A stretch of DNA of 64,000 bases from Arabidopsis thaliana (taxonomy: Eukaryota; Streptophyta; Magnoliopsida; Brassicales; Brassicaceae): contig NC_003076.8 of the NCBI RefSeq assembly GCF_000001735.4, forward strand, positions 16,991,835-17,055,834, written 5' to 3'. Numbering within the stretch: position 1 is the stretch's first letter; each line of letters opens with the position of its first letter. The position numbers were made by a program, and so were the translations under genes. Shown piece after piece: positions 1 through 12,090 of this stretch. A model generated the notes under the pieces. That model ran no database searches and was not told the origin of the DNA. It saw nothing but the letters and a program-made list of their open reading frames with translations.

Positions 1-61
1 TGGAAATGAGTGGGTCTAACACAATATGATAGCATAATATCGAAAAACACGCGATGTGTAC

Positions 62-788
62 CTCTGGATCATCGAGGAGCCTCCGTTGATTATTATCCCC
101 ACTTAGGAGATCCCTCACAGCTTCATTGTAGATCTCAATCGCAGAGAATTTGAGGGTAAATTTGCGGTCCGTATGCTGAAGAAAATGAAAAAGTTTGGTT
201 ACTTATGAAGGAAGAAATAAGAAAGAGATGTCAATGCCGCAGGGTTTTTGTTCAAACCTTTTGAATGTAACAAAAAATGTCATCCATTGCAAATTTAGTG
301 ATGCCACACATTGTATACGTCTTCCCACTGCTTGTCTGTCCATATGCGAAAATACTTGCTGCAAAACCAAATGTGTCAAACCAAATTCATTGTTACAAAG
401 ACAAATTAGATCAAAGTATTTAAGGTTGTTTTTTGGTTACAGTTGATTCCGCCGAGAACACAAAGAGCAACCTCCTTCGCTCCATCTTCATAGACTTGTT
501 TCGTGGGAGAATCAAATCCAAACACTTTGTCTGTAAAACAAAATTTAAAAAAAATCTTAGCATCATGATTCCACAATGGTTGAATCAGCCTTGAATATTT
601 CTGAACATCTTACCAAATGTATAGGTAGAGGGGAAGAGAGACCTCTCAGGCAAATTGTTATTGCATACTATTGTTGTGTTGTTTACACATTCCCAATCAC
701 ATATATCATTCCTCGCCTTCTCTTTCTCGTTCTGCGGCCTTACCCTTACCGAAACCAATATCTTCTCCCCCTTTCCGCCACTCGCCAT
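62..788 (-). CDS. Kinesin motor protein, N-terminal exons (partial)
   Basis: This is the 5' part of a microtubule motor gene that continues beyond the left edge. Four exons join in frame at GT-AG sites: 614-788, 441-530, 258-358 and 62-175. The start is the ATG at 786-788, giving [18 protein letters not shown], the first beta strand of a kinesin motor domain. Exon 2 encodes [20 protein letters not shown], and exon 3 encodes the P-loop GQTSSGKT at about residues 95-102, which binds ATP. Exon 4 encodes [15 protein letters not shown], also typical of the motor core. The N-terminal motor and the wording of these motifs fit a plant kinesin-7 (from memory AT5G42490). The donor at 61 leads into an intron that runs off the window, so switch regions and stalk are not visible. 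No break is seen in the part present. Confidence 0.9.
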
Positions 789-2524
789 TTTCTATACCCT
801 CTCTTTCTTCAATACATTCCTACCGGAATTGGAACCCCTTGCTTGAAGATGAAGGGAGAGAGAAAAAAGGTTTAGGTTGAGAAGAATAATGGATTTAAGA
901 AAAAGATAGAATTAGAAGGCAAATTCTAATAATGGGTGATAATTAAGGCTTTATTGGGGTTTCTTCTTCCTCAAACAAACATCTATATATTCTCTAAACC
1001 CTAAAATAAGAATGTAGACAGATATATCCTCAGCTAACCTATGACCTGGCTAAGCTTTTTACACTATTGGCCAAAAGGCCCAAAACGATCAAAATACAGA
1101 TATTAGAGAAAATTGTATCCAATCAAATATTGAAATTTGAAAACCATGAATGCGTTGCCTTGTCAAACACACAACTGAAAGCATTGGTGGCATTTACCAA
1201 GAATCTACCCTTATGTTCTATCTTACAAATAAAAAAGATCGTATAAATTCATTGTTAATATGGAACAATATTACATATTATATGAGCGACATATTATATG
1301 AACCGGTGAACGTAAGTGAATATGAAAATTAACACAAACACTTCATAAAGTCGAAAAATACAAGTAAAGGAAATCATTCACATCATTATTTTACCTCTCT
1401 ATTACTCTATATCGTTGTTTTTCTTTTATGTTTGAAATTGTTTCACAAGCATATCCTAAGTTGTATTAACATGTTATTGAGATTTAGGGCTTTGAGTGTT
1501 TACTTCTCACACAAGAAACATATAGATCTCACAATATTATGTATGTGGATATATGAGTTTTCTCTTTTAGAACTCTCTGTACTCGTCGATTTATGTATCT
1601 CTATCTCCAAATCCAGGATTATCCTCTTCTGGTCAAGTTACTTCTCTTTTATCCTCTTCCTTGGGATTATCACTTCATCTGACTCGTGAGCTGAATTGCT
1701 TCTCTCGATGGTCTTTTTTGTTTTTGGTAAAAGGTGAAGTTACTTCTGTCGATGGTTGAAATTCTGAGTATGGTTTTTGCTTCCATGTTTTAACAAATTT
1801 TGTAAAACCTAAACAATTTCATTTTAATAAATATTTTAATTCTTAGTCAAGATAAATAGCAGAGGTTTGAGAAAAAGAGACGAAATTGGTCTATTTTGGG
1901 ATCGTTTTGCTATAAGGTTCCACTTTCGTGTGCTGTCTCATGCTTCTACAAAAGTTTTAATAGATCAGAAGAATCTTAAGGGCATCTTTAACTCATCTCT
2001 ATTTTTATCTCTAACATAAAGATTTCTATTTTTAGGAACCATTGGAGTAAAAATAGAGATTTCTATTTTTTCTCTGTATTTACAAGAAAAAATAGAGACA
2101 ATCATTGAAAATGGTCTAACTTGTTAATATATAGTAGAAGAATTAATTAGTGGAAAGAGAGAATTTTTTTTTTCATGAAGGTCCATCAAATTTAGCATTT
2201 ACATTCACATTTTTTTTAATATGAATTAATAATGGGAATCAAAGCTGGTCTTAATAATTATTGGTACAGTTTTTTATTTAAATGTATTAAAAATTGATTA
2301 GCTATGGCGTTGTTTTTAATGGTTTCATATACTAAAACCGTGAACCCAATATTGGTTTAATCAATATTAAAACCCAACTTTATTTTTGATCCAATTCCCT
2401 AGGTTCAAAGTTCAAACAACTACACCTTTTAAACTTTAAACGACACAACAAAAACAGAACACAATATAAGAAAACCAAAGTGAAACAATTTGTTTCGGAA
2501 AGACATTAGACAATATGCAAATGA
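789..2524. other. Intergenic, kinesin promoter side to dirigent gene 3' end
   Basis: AT-rich DNA without a credible gene. It should hold the kinesin promoter (a CT-rich leader lies at about 800-890) and the 3' flank of the first dirigent gene. The open frames at 1150-1332 and 1432-1689 have no recognisable domain. A possible decayed MITE lies at about 1975-2140. Confidence 0.5.
1975..2140. mobile_element. Possible decayed MITE
   Basis: Contains GGGCATCTTTAACTCATCTC followed by alternating CTCTATTTTTA-type blocks on both strands and an ACCATTGGAGTAAAAATAG core. This resembles the GGGCATCTCCAAC-type non-autonomous elements common in plant genomes. I do not see a clean matching right terminal inverted repeat or target duplication, so this is a resemblance only. 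Confidence 0.25.
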
Positions 2525-3082
2525 TTAATGCCAAATGAAGACATTATACTCGACCACGGCATCTAGACCAACAACCTTATAAGTCTTGGCCTGTGCATAG
2601 CCTCTAGCAAACCTGAAAGCACCGGTTCCTCCAATAATTGGCATCTCTCTCACCTTCGAAAATATCTCATTCCGTCCATACATCGCGACGGTGCTTCCAT
2701 TAAACTCTCCCGCCGTAAAAGCCAAGTTAAAGACCATTGTGAAGCTTATGTTCTTCATGGCTGTCAATGCGTACATCCCTTGAGCTCTTCCCACTTCCTT
2801 TGAGCTCGGGTCTGGTCCTTCGGTCAACGGATCATCAGCGATCATAATCACGCCAAAATTGACGTTGGAGGAGTTTGTTCGGCGGGCTTCCGCAACTTTG
2901 ACGGCGGTAGGTTTGTCACCGGAGATGACGTCATGGAAGTAAAAGTGGAGGTGGGTGAATTTATCCGGCTTGTAGCCTTGACACGGCTTTGTTGTGGAGT
3001 AAGCTTCGGATTCTGTAACGGATACGGAAAGAAGTAGAATAGTTGACAAAAGAGGAAGAAGAAGGAGAAAACGTTTAGCCAT
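2525..3082 (-). CDS. DIR2: Dirigent protein, secreted (copy A)
   Basis: A single-exon gene for 185 residues. Dirigent proteins act in the cell wall or apoplast and steer the stereochemistry of phenoxy-radical coupling in lignan and lignin-related chemistry; they have no oxidative activity of their own. Residues 1 to about 27 are a signal peptide ([12 protein letters not shown]...). Family motifs follow: [59 protein letters not shown] and the C-terminal VEYNVF. NSS, NIS and NGS sequons suggest N-glycosylation. I chose the ATG at 3080-3082 because the upstream in-frame ATG at 3133 falls at or beyond the TATA-like TATATATAAATC (minus strand, about 3115-3127). From memory this is AT5G42500; the DIR number is less certain than the family. 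Confidence 0.93.
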
Positions 3083-3188
3083 GTTAGTGATATGATACTG
3101 TTGGAAATGAAAATATGATTTATATATACACAAAGCAAAATCAGTACTCTATTGTTGGTTTATATTACATTTGAATATGTCGTTTTCA

Positions 3189-3266
3189 GATATGACATTA
3201 CCATGATTCATACAGGTATAAACAACTAGATATTTCCACCTGTATGAATCATGGTAACGTTATATC
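3189..3266. repeat. Inverted repeat in dirigent upstream region
   Basis: Arms 3189-3217 and 3238-3266 are 29 bp each, complementary except at two positions, and separated by 20 bases. The right arm has a diverged counterpart in the sister copy (about 7166-7187). The left arm has none, so it seems to have been added in this copy. It lies about 105-185 bp upstream of the dirigent start codon, that is, within the promoter. Confidence 0.8.
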
Positions 3267-3640
3267 GGAGTTTTTTTAATAAAGGTCCAATGGTTAGAAG
3301 AATTCTAATGCTCTACTGCGATATGGGATTAGTCTAGGTTTCGGTATGGGATTCTCCCGTTTAACAAAAAAAAAGAAAAGTACTGTATTTGATAGTAATT
3401 TAAAATAGGTATAAATAAAAGTACGTAGTTGATAATTAACACAAATAAGAATAAAAATAAAATTCTGCATTGTGCGCTACATAATGATGTAAATAAATAT
3501 ATAAAATAAAGGTATGTAGTAGTTGAAAGAAAGATGTAAGACATTCTTGTCTACATTAATGTAAGACAAAGTCAATAATACTACTGTTCTCTAATTAATT
3601 ATATTTCCTTTTGGTACACCATGAATGATCCATCCACTTT

Positions 3641-5569
3641 ACAAAGACACTACAACTTTTTGAGACGGCTTCTGTTTGGAACCACGCCAATTATTCAATT
3701 ACAAATGATTCCACCCATGCGTAAAACACACCATTTTTTAAAAAGATTAACTAATTGTTTGGTTTAGTTGGTCAAGTTTTTATTATATTACTTTTAACCA
3801 CACTAGTGAGATTGTATGGTTGAACCTTTGGTTTCTTAAAATTTGCTTTAAAAGAATTATATAAATTATCTTATAACTAAACGTAGATAATCTTTAAGAA
3901 TATATATACACTAATATACATGCAAAATACATGGGTTTTTTTTTTGTTACTTGATGTTGTGAAGTCAAACATTTTCAAATACAATTAAAGAAAAATACAA
4001 TGCGTAATACTATATAATTAGGAAATTATGTTTAAGAAAGCGTTAAGGACTGAGTGGACAACAACACATCGCCTACACCAAAATTTAATCAAAATAAAAC
4101 GATTAAAGACGGTTGATGTATCTATGGAATGGTATATAATGTATATGATACATCAAATTAAAGTAAAAACAAAAAAAAACCAATAATTATATGTAGTCTA
4201 ATAATAAAAATATTGATTTGGTTAAGAATATAAAACTTACTTATTTTTGACGAAGCCATATCATAGACTTCTTAAAATTTCAAATTTTAGGGGTTCATCG
4301 TCTTATATAAAAGATAATCTTGAAAATAAAATTATAGGAAATTAGATGAAGTCAAATTAATATAAGTTAAAGAGAAATTATAAATATATATTAAATGAAA
4401 ATATATAAACACATAAGTCATATAACCCACGTAGGCGACGCCAAGTCTGTTTACACTCCATCTTTTTCCGTTTAAAAGCCATATTATATAAATATGATGA
4501 AGATACAAATGATGGAGATCAATGAAATGATTCCAAAAACTAAGCCGAGGGATAACAGAATATCTTCAGACACTATGCCCAAAAGAGGGGAGCCGAAACT
4601 AAAATAAAAGAAATCATACAATATAATCAGAATCAGGCACTAACTAAAACGCCTATCACCAAACCATTTTAGAGAAAAGCTTGATAAAGTGACTAACCTA
4701 AAGGGGCTAGTAACTCCACCACAACGGAGAGCGGTTTTCCCTTTAACAAATGAAGACTATCTCATTGAAAAGTAGAACAAATGCATTTATTGAGGATATA
4801 CGGACCGGTTTACATCTAGTTATTTTCGGTAATGTTAGGGAAAATACCAAAAAAATATATCAATTATTTTTAATTTATACGTTTAATATTCAATTATTTT
4901 TTGTTGAAAGATTAATACATAAAGTAATAAAACTGTGTAATTTAATATCCAAACCATTAACTGTTGTTATTTTCATTCTCACGATCTTACAACAAAAATA
5001 AAATTTCAATTTTACCTTTACCATCTCAATTTTTTCTAGAGGTGGATCTATCAGTCCAACCGTCTATGTCTCTCCAGGGAATTCACGAATCGATCGATCC
5101 AGAGGTGGATCGATCGATCCCACCGTATATGTCTGAAACGTTGAAGTACGGACCGATCGGTCCAACCGTCTATGGCCGATTTGTTGTAGCCTGGACCAAT
5201 CGGTTTACCCCGTCTTCTCTCCGCTTCAGCTTTTCTCGTTCTTTCTCGACCCGAATAAACTCAAAACTATCTAATCCATTCACAAGTACCTAAAACCTGC
5301 AAAAGACTCAAGACTTGATCAAAAAGACGTAAAAACGGACTACGACATGATAAATGACTCAAAACGAAGGTTAGACAAGAGATCTAAGACACCAAAAACG
5401 CAACATATCAATAGTCTTATCACTTATGTTACCATGAAATAAACATATAATGTAGTTACAAACTTACAATGTTTTTTAGATGATTACTAATGTACTGGAA
5501 TTTGTATATCACAATTCTTTTAAGTTATTCAAGGCACTAGTGGAGAAAGATTCAAGGCACTATTGGAGA
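3641..5569. other. Intergenic, transposon-derived, unclassified
   Basis: AT-rich sequence with no supported gene. The stretch at about 4500-4810 is less AT-rich and looks like decayed transposon sequence. At 5040-5200 there are repeated GATCGATCC, GGTGGATC and ACCGTCTATG blocks. Similar GATCGGTTTGG-type wording recurs at about 43670 and 53710. The open frame at 4964-5293 has no recognised domain. Confidence 0.4.
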
Positions 5570-5958
5570 ATGCTTTTCTCTCAAATTTGGCTCATTTTAT
5601 ATTGACAATGGAGGCAAGTATCTAGCACTGGCAAACTTCCTTGCATATCACGGCATCAACCATTACAAAACACCACCACACACTCCGAAGCATAATGGTT
5701 TTTCTGAAAGAAAGCATCGTCATATCCTAGAGACATGCTTGTCTTTACTTATTCACGCTTCCATGCCCGTCAAAGACGATGCTTAAACAAGTTCTGCAAG
5801 CATGTATCGACGAGCTGGGGCAGTTTCTTCTCAGTGTTGGGTTTAGTCTTATCTCCGCAAGGTTCAGATTTAAAGATGTTCTTACCAAGGCTTTACCACG
5901 GACGCAGTTTCATCTTCTCTTTGACAAGATTAGACTCACAAATGGTGGTTCATCTTGA
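5570..5958 (+). mobile_element. Ty1/copia retrotransposon remnant, internally deleted
   Basis: Two pieces of a copia polyprotein lie end to end. At 5570-5783 the frame reads integrase-core sequence including IDNGGKY and TPPHTPKHNGFSERKHRHIL, which is the catalytic-Glu region. From about 5785 to 5958 the sequence reads the very C-terminus of a copia RNase H region, including DVLTKALPRTQFHLL, and ends at TGA 5956-5958. The reverse transcriptase and most of the RNase H that should lie between are missing. A purine-rich GAGGGGG at about 5957-5963 follows the stop where a polypurine tract is expected, then AT-rich sequence that could be LTR. No intact LTR pair was found. Non-functional. Confidence 0.85.
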
Positions 5959-6329
5959 GGGGGCATATAATGATATATTATATATCTTCATCTTACTATT
6001 CCTGTGTACATTTTCCTTTCCTCTAGATATACCCTATGCACACCTCACCAAAAAAATTATAACCACTTATATTATACGAATGCCAAATCTCGATATAACA
6101 ATTTAATTAAAGTAATAAATGTTAATGAATTTAGGACATTTCAACCATATATTTACTCTATCACCAATATCTACATCTTACTTGCCCCATACTCACCCTT
6201 AATTAGTACGAACAGAAATTTCAAGTAACTACGAGACTCTCACACATCTGACATCTTAATTCTCAAAATATTCAGACAAACAACACCTTTTGAACTTTAA
6301 ACGATCCACAACAAAAACAGAACAATTGT

Positions 6330-6357
<28 letters not shown>
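6330..6357. repeat. (TA)n microsatellite
   Basis: About 14 uninterrupted AT dinucleotides in the 3' flank of the second dirigent gene. Absent from the matching position of the sister duplication. Confidence 0.95.
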
Positions 6358-6362
<5 letters not shown>

Positions 6363-6433
6363 ACCAAAAACAATATAAGAAAACCAAAGTGAAACAATTT
6401 GTTTCGGAAAGACATTAGACAATATGCAAATGA

Positions 6434-6982
6434 TTAATGCCAAATGAAGACATTATACTCGACCACGGCATCTAGACCAACAATCTTATAAGTCTTGGGC
6501 AGTGCATAGCCTCTAGCAAACCTGAAAGCACCAGTTCCTCCAATAATCGGCAACTCTCTCACCTTCGAAAATATATCATTCCGTCCATACACCGCGATGG
6601 TGCTTCCATTAAACTCTCCTGCCGTGAAAACATAGTTAAAGACCATTGTGAAGACTATGTCCTTCATGGCTGTTGATGCGTACATCCCCTGAGCTCTTCC
6701 CACTTCCTTTGAGCTCGGGTCTGGTCCTTCGGTCAACGGATCATCAGCGATCATAATCACGCCAAACTTGACGTTGAGGGTGGTTGTTGGGCGGGCTTCG
6801 GCAACTTTGACGGCGGTAGGTTTGTCACCGGAGATGACGTCATGGAAGTAGAAGTGGAGGTGGGTGAATTTCTCCGGCTTGTAGCCTTGATACGGCGTTG
6901 TTGTGGAGTAAGCTGTGACGGACACGGCAAGAAGAAGAATAGATGACAAAAGAGGAAGAAGAAGCAGAAAACGTTTAGCCAT
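6434..6982 (-). CDS. DIR1: Dirigent protein, secreted (copy B)
   Basis: A single-exon gene for 182 residues, the tandem paralogue of the gene at 2525-3082. The signal peptide is [20 protein letters not shown], and the same dirigent motifs follow ([45 protein letters not shown]). Relative to copy A it lacks three residues after the signal peptide, has Tyr where copy A has its only Cys (TPYQGYKP versus KPCQGYKP), and loses two of the three N-glycosylation sequons. Neither protein has a cysteine pair, so neither can form an internal disulphide. The start at 6980-6982 sits just downstream of TATATATATAAATC on the minus strand (about 7018-7031). From memory this is AT5G42510 (AtDIR1). The reading frame is intact. 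Confidence 0.93.
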   Translation of the reverse strand: MAKRFLLLLPLLSSILLLAVSVTAYSTTTPYQGYKPEKFTHLHFYFHDVISGDKPTAVKVAEARPTTTLNVKFGVIMIADDPLTEGPDPSSKEVGRAQGMYASTAMKDIVFTMVFNYVFTAGEFNGSTIAVYGRNDIFSKVRELPIIGGTGAFRFARGYALPKTYKIVGLDAVVEYNVFIWH

Positions 6983-7480
6983 GTTCGTTGTTTGTAGCTA
7001 TGGAAATGTGAAAATGTGATTTATATATATACACAAAACATGATCGTTACGCAATTGTTGGCTCATAAAACATTTGAATATGTCGTTTCTCGATTGGTGA
7101 CAACAACATGTCCGTTGACGTGGAAGTAAACTAGGTGGTTCGATTTATAAACAACTAGATATTTCCACTTGTACGAATCATGATATAAACTGGCAAATAT
7201 ATAAGGATGCACGACGAAAGAAAAACAAAACAAATAAGAATAAAACAAGATTCTGCATTGTGATACACTACATATAAATATATAAAGAAAGATATATAGT
7301 AGATGCATATAATTGAAATTAAGATCAAAGATGTACATAGACATTGATGTTTAAATTTAGGATTGTCAATCTGTATATATGTACCTAAGATATATATTAA
7401 TATATACATATGGTTCCAAACTCAATACCAGTGTTCTCTAATTAATGATCTTATATTTTGTACACTGAATTAATCATCCA

Positions 7481-8409
7481 CTGAGTCCCAAAAGAGGAGG
7501 GCATAGGTGCGACGGGCTAGAGTTAAATCATAAAATAGATTAAAAACAATACATGATATTTGAAACAATGATCAATGACAAGACTTTAGTTTTCTTGCAA
7601 AAAGTATATAACTTATTTTAGAAACTCCTTGAATTTTGTTATAAAACAAAATTGGTAGTTGCATAATTTTTTTTTTTCAAAAAATAAAACAACGATCAAG
7701 AATTTTGGTAGTTGCATAATTTTGAAGTACAGTTGTGCTAGTTACTCAATTAAACTTAAAATATATTATATCAATTGTTTGGAATAACATTCATCTTTCG
7801 TCTTCTCAGTTTACTTGGAATGCACGAGAGCTTTCTCGTTGTGAGAATAACTCTTGGGTCATGCCTAATGAGAAATGCATGGGGACGAGAATCCTCTGTC
7901 GAGTTAAAAAGTATCAATGTCTTAAGGCTACTATTAATAAAACAAATCTATTATTCAGATCAAGTAGGTGCTCTGTTTTAGGCTGCAGGAATCCACGTTC
8001 ACATGGCGTCAAAGTTAAGTACGTTGGGGCATCAAATGTTGTTTGTGATAAAATCTCATAACAAATGTGCTACTATCTAATTATAGAGTCGATTGTTCTG
8101 AGGAAAGGTAACGTTTTATTGATATTTGGCGACCGAGACTGAAGTTTCAAAAAGGCCATATTAATATTGATCGTAAAATGTTAAATTATATATAAACTGT
8201 AATGACCACACCAGCCACACTTTAAATTTTATATAAAAATAATCTAACTGGTAATTACATAATAATACTAATAGACATTTTTTATTTTATTTTTTTCCAA
8301 TTGGTCACCTAATTTTCAACAACAACAGTGCAACAGTAAAACACTTACCAAATGGGTGAAAAAAGAGTTAAAAGTTTAAAAATTTGTTTTTACCAAACGT
8401 AAAAACAGT
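7481..8409. other. Intergenic between dirigent copy B and BPC6
   Basis: AT-rich. A short direct repeat TTGGTAGTTGCATAATTT occurs at about 7651 and 7705. The open frame 7735-8061 matches nothing I recognise and has no intron or promoter signals to support it. The BPC6 promoter should lie at the right end. Confidence 0.4.
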
Positions 8410-9452
8410 TAGAAAGAAAGAAATCCATCTTCCTCTTCCCCGATCTGTTTCTTCCACAAAGATATTTTTCTTTATTCTCTCGCAGTTCAATTAGGGTTTC
8501 AATCTCTCTGCTCTGCTTGTCATCACCACCACCACCACCACCGTCGTCGTCTCTCTGTATCTCTCCGGCGGGTTCTCTCTCTACTTCCCCCGGTAAACTT
8601 CGCTTACTCTTCCACCATCTTCTTTCTCTCTTCGCCGCCCCTTTTCATTTCACTTTTTTCTCCAAGTTCTTACCAAGCTTCTAAGCTCATTTCCTATTAA
8701 TCGAAGCTCGTTTGAAGTAATTAGGGCTTGGCTGAATCCTAATTGCTGAATTAAGTTACTCGATTTGATTCCAAATGGCTAAATCCTAATTTTGATGAGC
8801 TTTGCCTGTTTCTATCGACATTAGAGTTGGAGAATTTTTGGATTGTTTCTTTCTTTTGGATAGTGTATCGAACCAGATTTTGTGGTTTTAGAGTTCTTAT
8901 TGATCATCATGAGTAGGCGATTTTGTGTTTTGTGTTTTCCCAAATTAGCTTTTGATGATTATCACTATGACTATAATCGATGATACTGTGTTTCTTTTAG
9001 CTGAGTTTGATATCTCACAGAGTTTATGTGTATTGGTTAGAATCGATTGATTGATGTGCAAATCCTGAAACAAAATGGTACCATTTCGATATTAATGTTG
9101 CTATTTTTAGTCATCTGAGTTTGAGTGTTTTTGTTGAAAGTTTTTCAGAAAATACTCATAGATGGACAAACAATTGTTTGCTTTGTCTCTGCTGAATCAT
9201 ATTCTGGAACTCAAGTATAGATTTTTTTTTTGCTTCATAGTCGTTTATGTATGTTCACTAATACTAGCAATGCTTTGGTGATTGGCTATTTTGCTTCATA
9301 GTAGTTTATTTATGAAATGGTCTTTTTTGACACTGTTTAATGATTGGCTATGTGCAGGAGGATTAAAAGATGGACCAGTCTTTTATTTTGATATTCCGTT
9401 AGCTTGTTCAGTTATTGTAGAAGCTGTACCGTCAAGACTTTTAATATCTCAA
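8410..9452 (+). promoter_or_regulatory. BPC6 leader: 5' UTR exon, intron and uORF
   Basis: A CT-rich leader ends at 8592 before GTAAACTT. The intron 8593-9357 (765 nt) ends TGTGCAG, and the second leader exon runs from 9358 into the coding exon. The first exon carries a telobox-like TTAGGGTTT (about 8493-8501), a CAC trinucleotide run, and several CTCTCTCT/TCTCTCC blocks, which are GA repeats on the other strand. An ATG at 9370 opens an 11-codon uORF (9370-9402, stop included), 50 nt before the main start. The exact transcription start is not visible. Confidence 0.7.
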
Positions 9453-10632
9453 ATGGATGATGGTGGGCATCGTGAGAATGGTCGGCATAAAGCAGCAGTT
9501 CAGGGCCAGGTACCTTGACAATCCCAAAGCTAAATCAGTTGTTTTCCTTTCTCTGCTCTATATATACATCTTATGGGTGTTCATCATGCTTGCGGCTAAA
9601 CACCTCAGATTTGAGACTGTTTTTGATGGGAATGTATGATTTGTTCATGATGTAAAACAGTGGTTGATGCAGCATCAGCCGTCGATGAAACAAGTGATGT
9701 CGATAATAGCAGAGCGCGATGCAGCGATTCAGGAGAGAAATCTGGCGATATCAGAGAAAAAAGCAGCAGTAGCTGAAAGGGACATGGCGTTTCTTCAGAG
9801 GGACACCGCCATTGCTGAGCGCAACAATGCGATAATGGAGAGAGACAGTGCTCTTACAGCACTCCAATACCGTGAGAACTCTATGGTTACTGCTCCTGCT
9901 GCCAATATGTCAGCATGTCCACCAGGATGTCAAATATCACGTGGTGTAAAACACTTGCACCATCCGCACATGCATCATCATCATCAACAACATCACATAC
10001 CTCAGTTGACTGAAAATGCATATGAAACCAGAGAGATGGAGCCAAATGATGGTCTCCCAACATCACCACCTGCCGGATCCACCTTGGAATCTGCCAAACC
10101 AAAACGTGGTAAAAGAGTGAACCCAAAGGCGACAACACAAACTGCTGCTAATAAGAGAGGGCCAAAAAATCAGAGGAAGGTTAAGAAAGAGAGCGAGGAC
10201 GACTTAAACAAGATAATGTTTGTAAAGACGACCCATGACTACACAGACGAAGATTCAAGTAAGCATATCTTAATAGGATCAAAATCTGACTGGAAAAGTC
10301 AAGAAATGGTGGGGCTGAACCAAGTGGTTTACGACGAGACAACGATGCCACCACCTGTATGTTCATGTACAGGAGTTCTCAGACAGTGCTACAAATGGGG
10401 AAATGGAGGTTGGCAATCATCGTGTTGCACAACTACACTATCAATGTATCCTTTACCTGCACTGCCCAACAAAAGGCATGCTCGAGTTGGTGGACGGAAA
10501 ATGAGCGGAAGCGCGTTCAACAAGCTTCTAAGCCGGCTTGCTGCAGAAGGGCATCATGATCTTTCAAACCCGGTCGATCTGAAGGACCATTGGGCAAAGC
10601 ACGGTACAAACCGCTACATTACGATTAAATGA
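9453..10632 (+). CDS. BPC6: BASIC PENTACYSTEINE 6, GAGA-binding regulator
   Basis: Two coding exons, 9453-9509 and 9661-10632, give 342 residues, the length I recall for BPC6 (AT5G42520). BPC proteins are plant-specific nuclear factors that bind GA/CT repeats. Class II members, including BPC6, have been linked to Polycomb recruitment through LHP1. The N-terminus [13 protein letters not shown] is the class II signature. Residues about 36-87 form the alanine-zipper coiled coil (repeated AERDxAI units) used for dimerisation. A His-rich stretch follows (about 116-130), then basic nuclear-localisation segments ([15 protein letters not shown]). The C-terminal GAGA-binding domain holds the five conserved cysteines at 253, 255, 262, 274 and 275 and ends NRYITIK. 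The frame is intact. The CT-rich leader of its own gene makes autoregulation possible, which is inference. Confidence 0.97.
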
Positions 10633-11589
10633 TATGTGCATTTAGGTGTGAGTTGTTCTTACGACATTATCTGATTTTAAATCATGTGTACTAAATTCAA
10701 ATAAACTCGAGAGGAAAAGAATTGTATGTGGAGCCAATGTTATGTTGTATTATATAATTCGAAAATTTTTAGTAACATCACAAACCGTAGAATTATTATT
10801 TTTTGTTCACATCAACAAAGAAAAACTAGACAACTTTTTCTTTTGAACTGATACTGAATCATGGATGGAATGTGAGCTATTTCACTCACCTACAACTTAC
10901 GGACTGTGTGAACAAATGGATCTGATCATATCTATCAATTTGGAATTTTTGATAAAGAAATCACAAATGATTAGTCTAGGGAGATTTCACTGTGATATAC
11001 GACTCGAGAGTTTTCTCTGCTTTTTTTGTGGGACCTATATATTTTATTTATTAAGAAAAAACATTATGTTTCATTAAAAATAAACCAATCAGTCGCACTA
11101 AAATAATCTAAATACTGTATAAACAAAAAATAAAATGATAAAAACATTAAAAGCTATGATGTATTTATTAGTATAAATACTTTTGATGTTTAAATTTATA
11201 ATAATATAATTGAGAGTCAAATAATTTTTGTTTTCGTTTTTATTTAATATATTAATTTTGAAAAATAAAATAACTAATATAATAAGAAAATATGAAAAAC
11301 AATTCTATGCCCAAATTAAATGAAACAAGTTTCTATCTACAGAATATGAAAATGCTGAATTTAAGTGTAAATTATTTATATATAATTGATTTTAAAAATT
11401 GATATAAATAATAAGTGTAAATTATTTATATATAATTAACTCAAATTTCACGCAGATAAGTAGCATTTAAAAATTCATTATATTTTCTTTTGATACAACT
11501 TAGAACAATCTATTATTAGTAGTGTGCTGCGTCTACTCCAAGTTTTGTTGGCGTGATGACAACTACATAACAATAAATGTTGTGAGTAC
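10633..11589. other. Intergenic 3' of BPC6
   Basis: AT-rich 3' flank. A short direct repeat AAGTGTAAATTATTTATATATAATTgA/AACTC occurs at about 11361 and 11411. No gene is supported; the open frame 10865-11077 has no recognisable domain. Confidence 0.4.

Positions 11590-12090
<501 letters not shown>

Larger units (their letters stand above)
2400..3640 (-). repeat. Segmental duplication unit, dirigent copy A
   Basis: The block at about 2400-3640 matches about 6280-7480. The match covers the 3' flank (AACAATTTGTTTCGGAAAGA at about 2485 and 6392), the whole dirigent coding region, the TATA region, and upstream landmarks such as AACAACTAGATATTTCCAC (3221 and 7149), AATAAGAATAAAA and TTCTGCATTGTG (about 3465 and 7250), and TGTTCTCTAATTAAT (about 3585 and 7432). 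Promoter, gene and 3' end were therefore duplicated together in direct orientation, with about 2.6 kb between the units. Confidence 0.85.
6280..7480 (-). repeat. Segmental duplication unit, dirigent copy B
   Basis: Direct-repeat partner of about 2400-3640. Besides the gene it keeps the shared 3' flank and about 500 bp of upstream sequence. A TA microsatellite (6330-6357) interrupts the 3' flank in this copy only. Confidence 0.85.

Noticed and set aside
3083..3133. Upstream in-frame ATG giving a longer dirigent protein
   Set aside because: It overlaps or precedes the TATA region and would bury the signal peptide behind 17 residues absent from the paralogue.
7735..8061. 108-residue open frame upstream of BPC6
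   Set aside because: No recognisable domain, start context or promoter; lies in AT-rich sequence.
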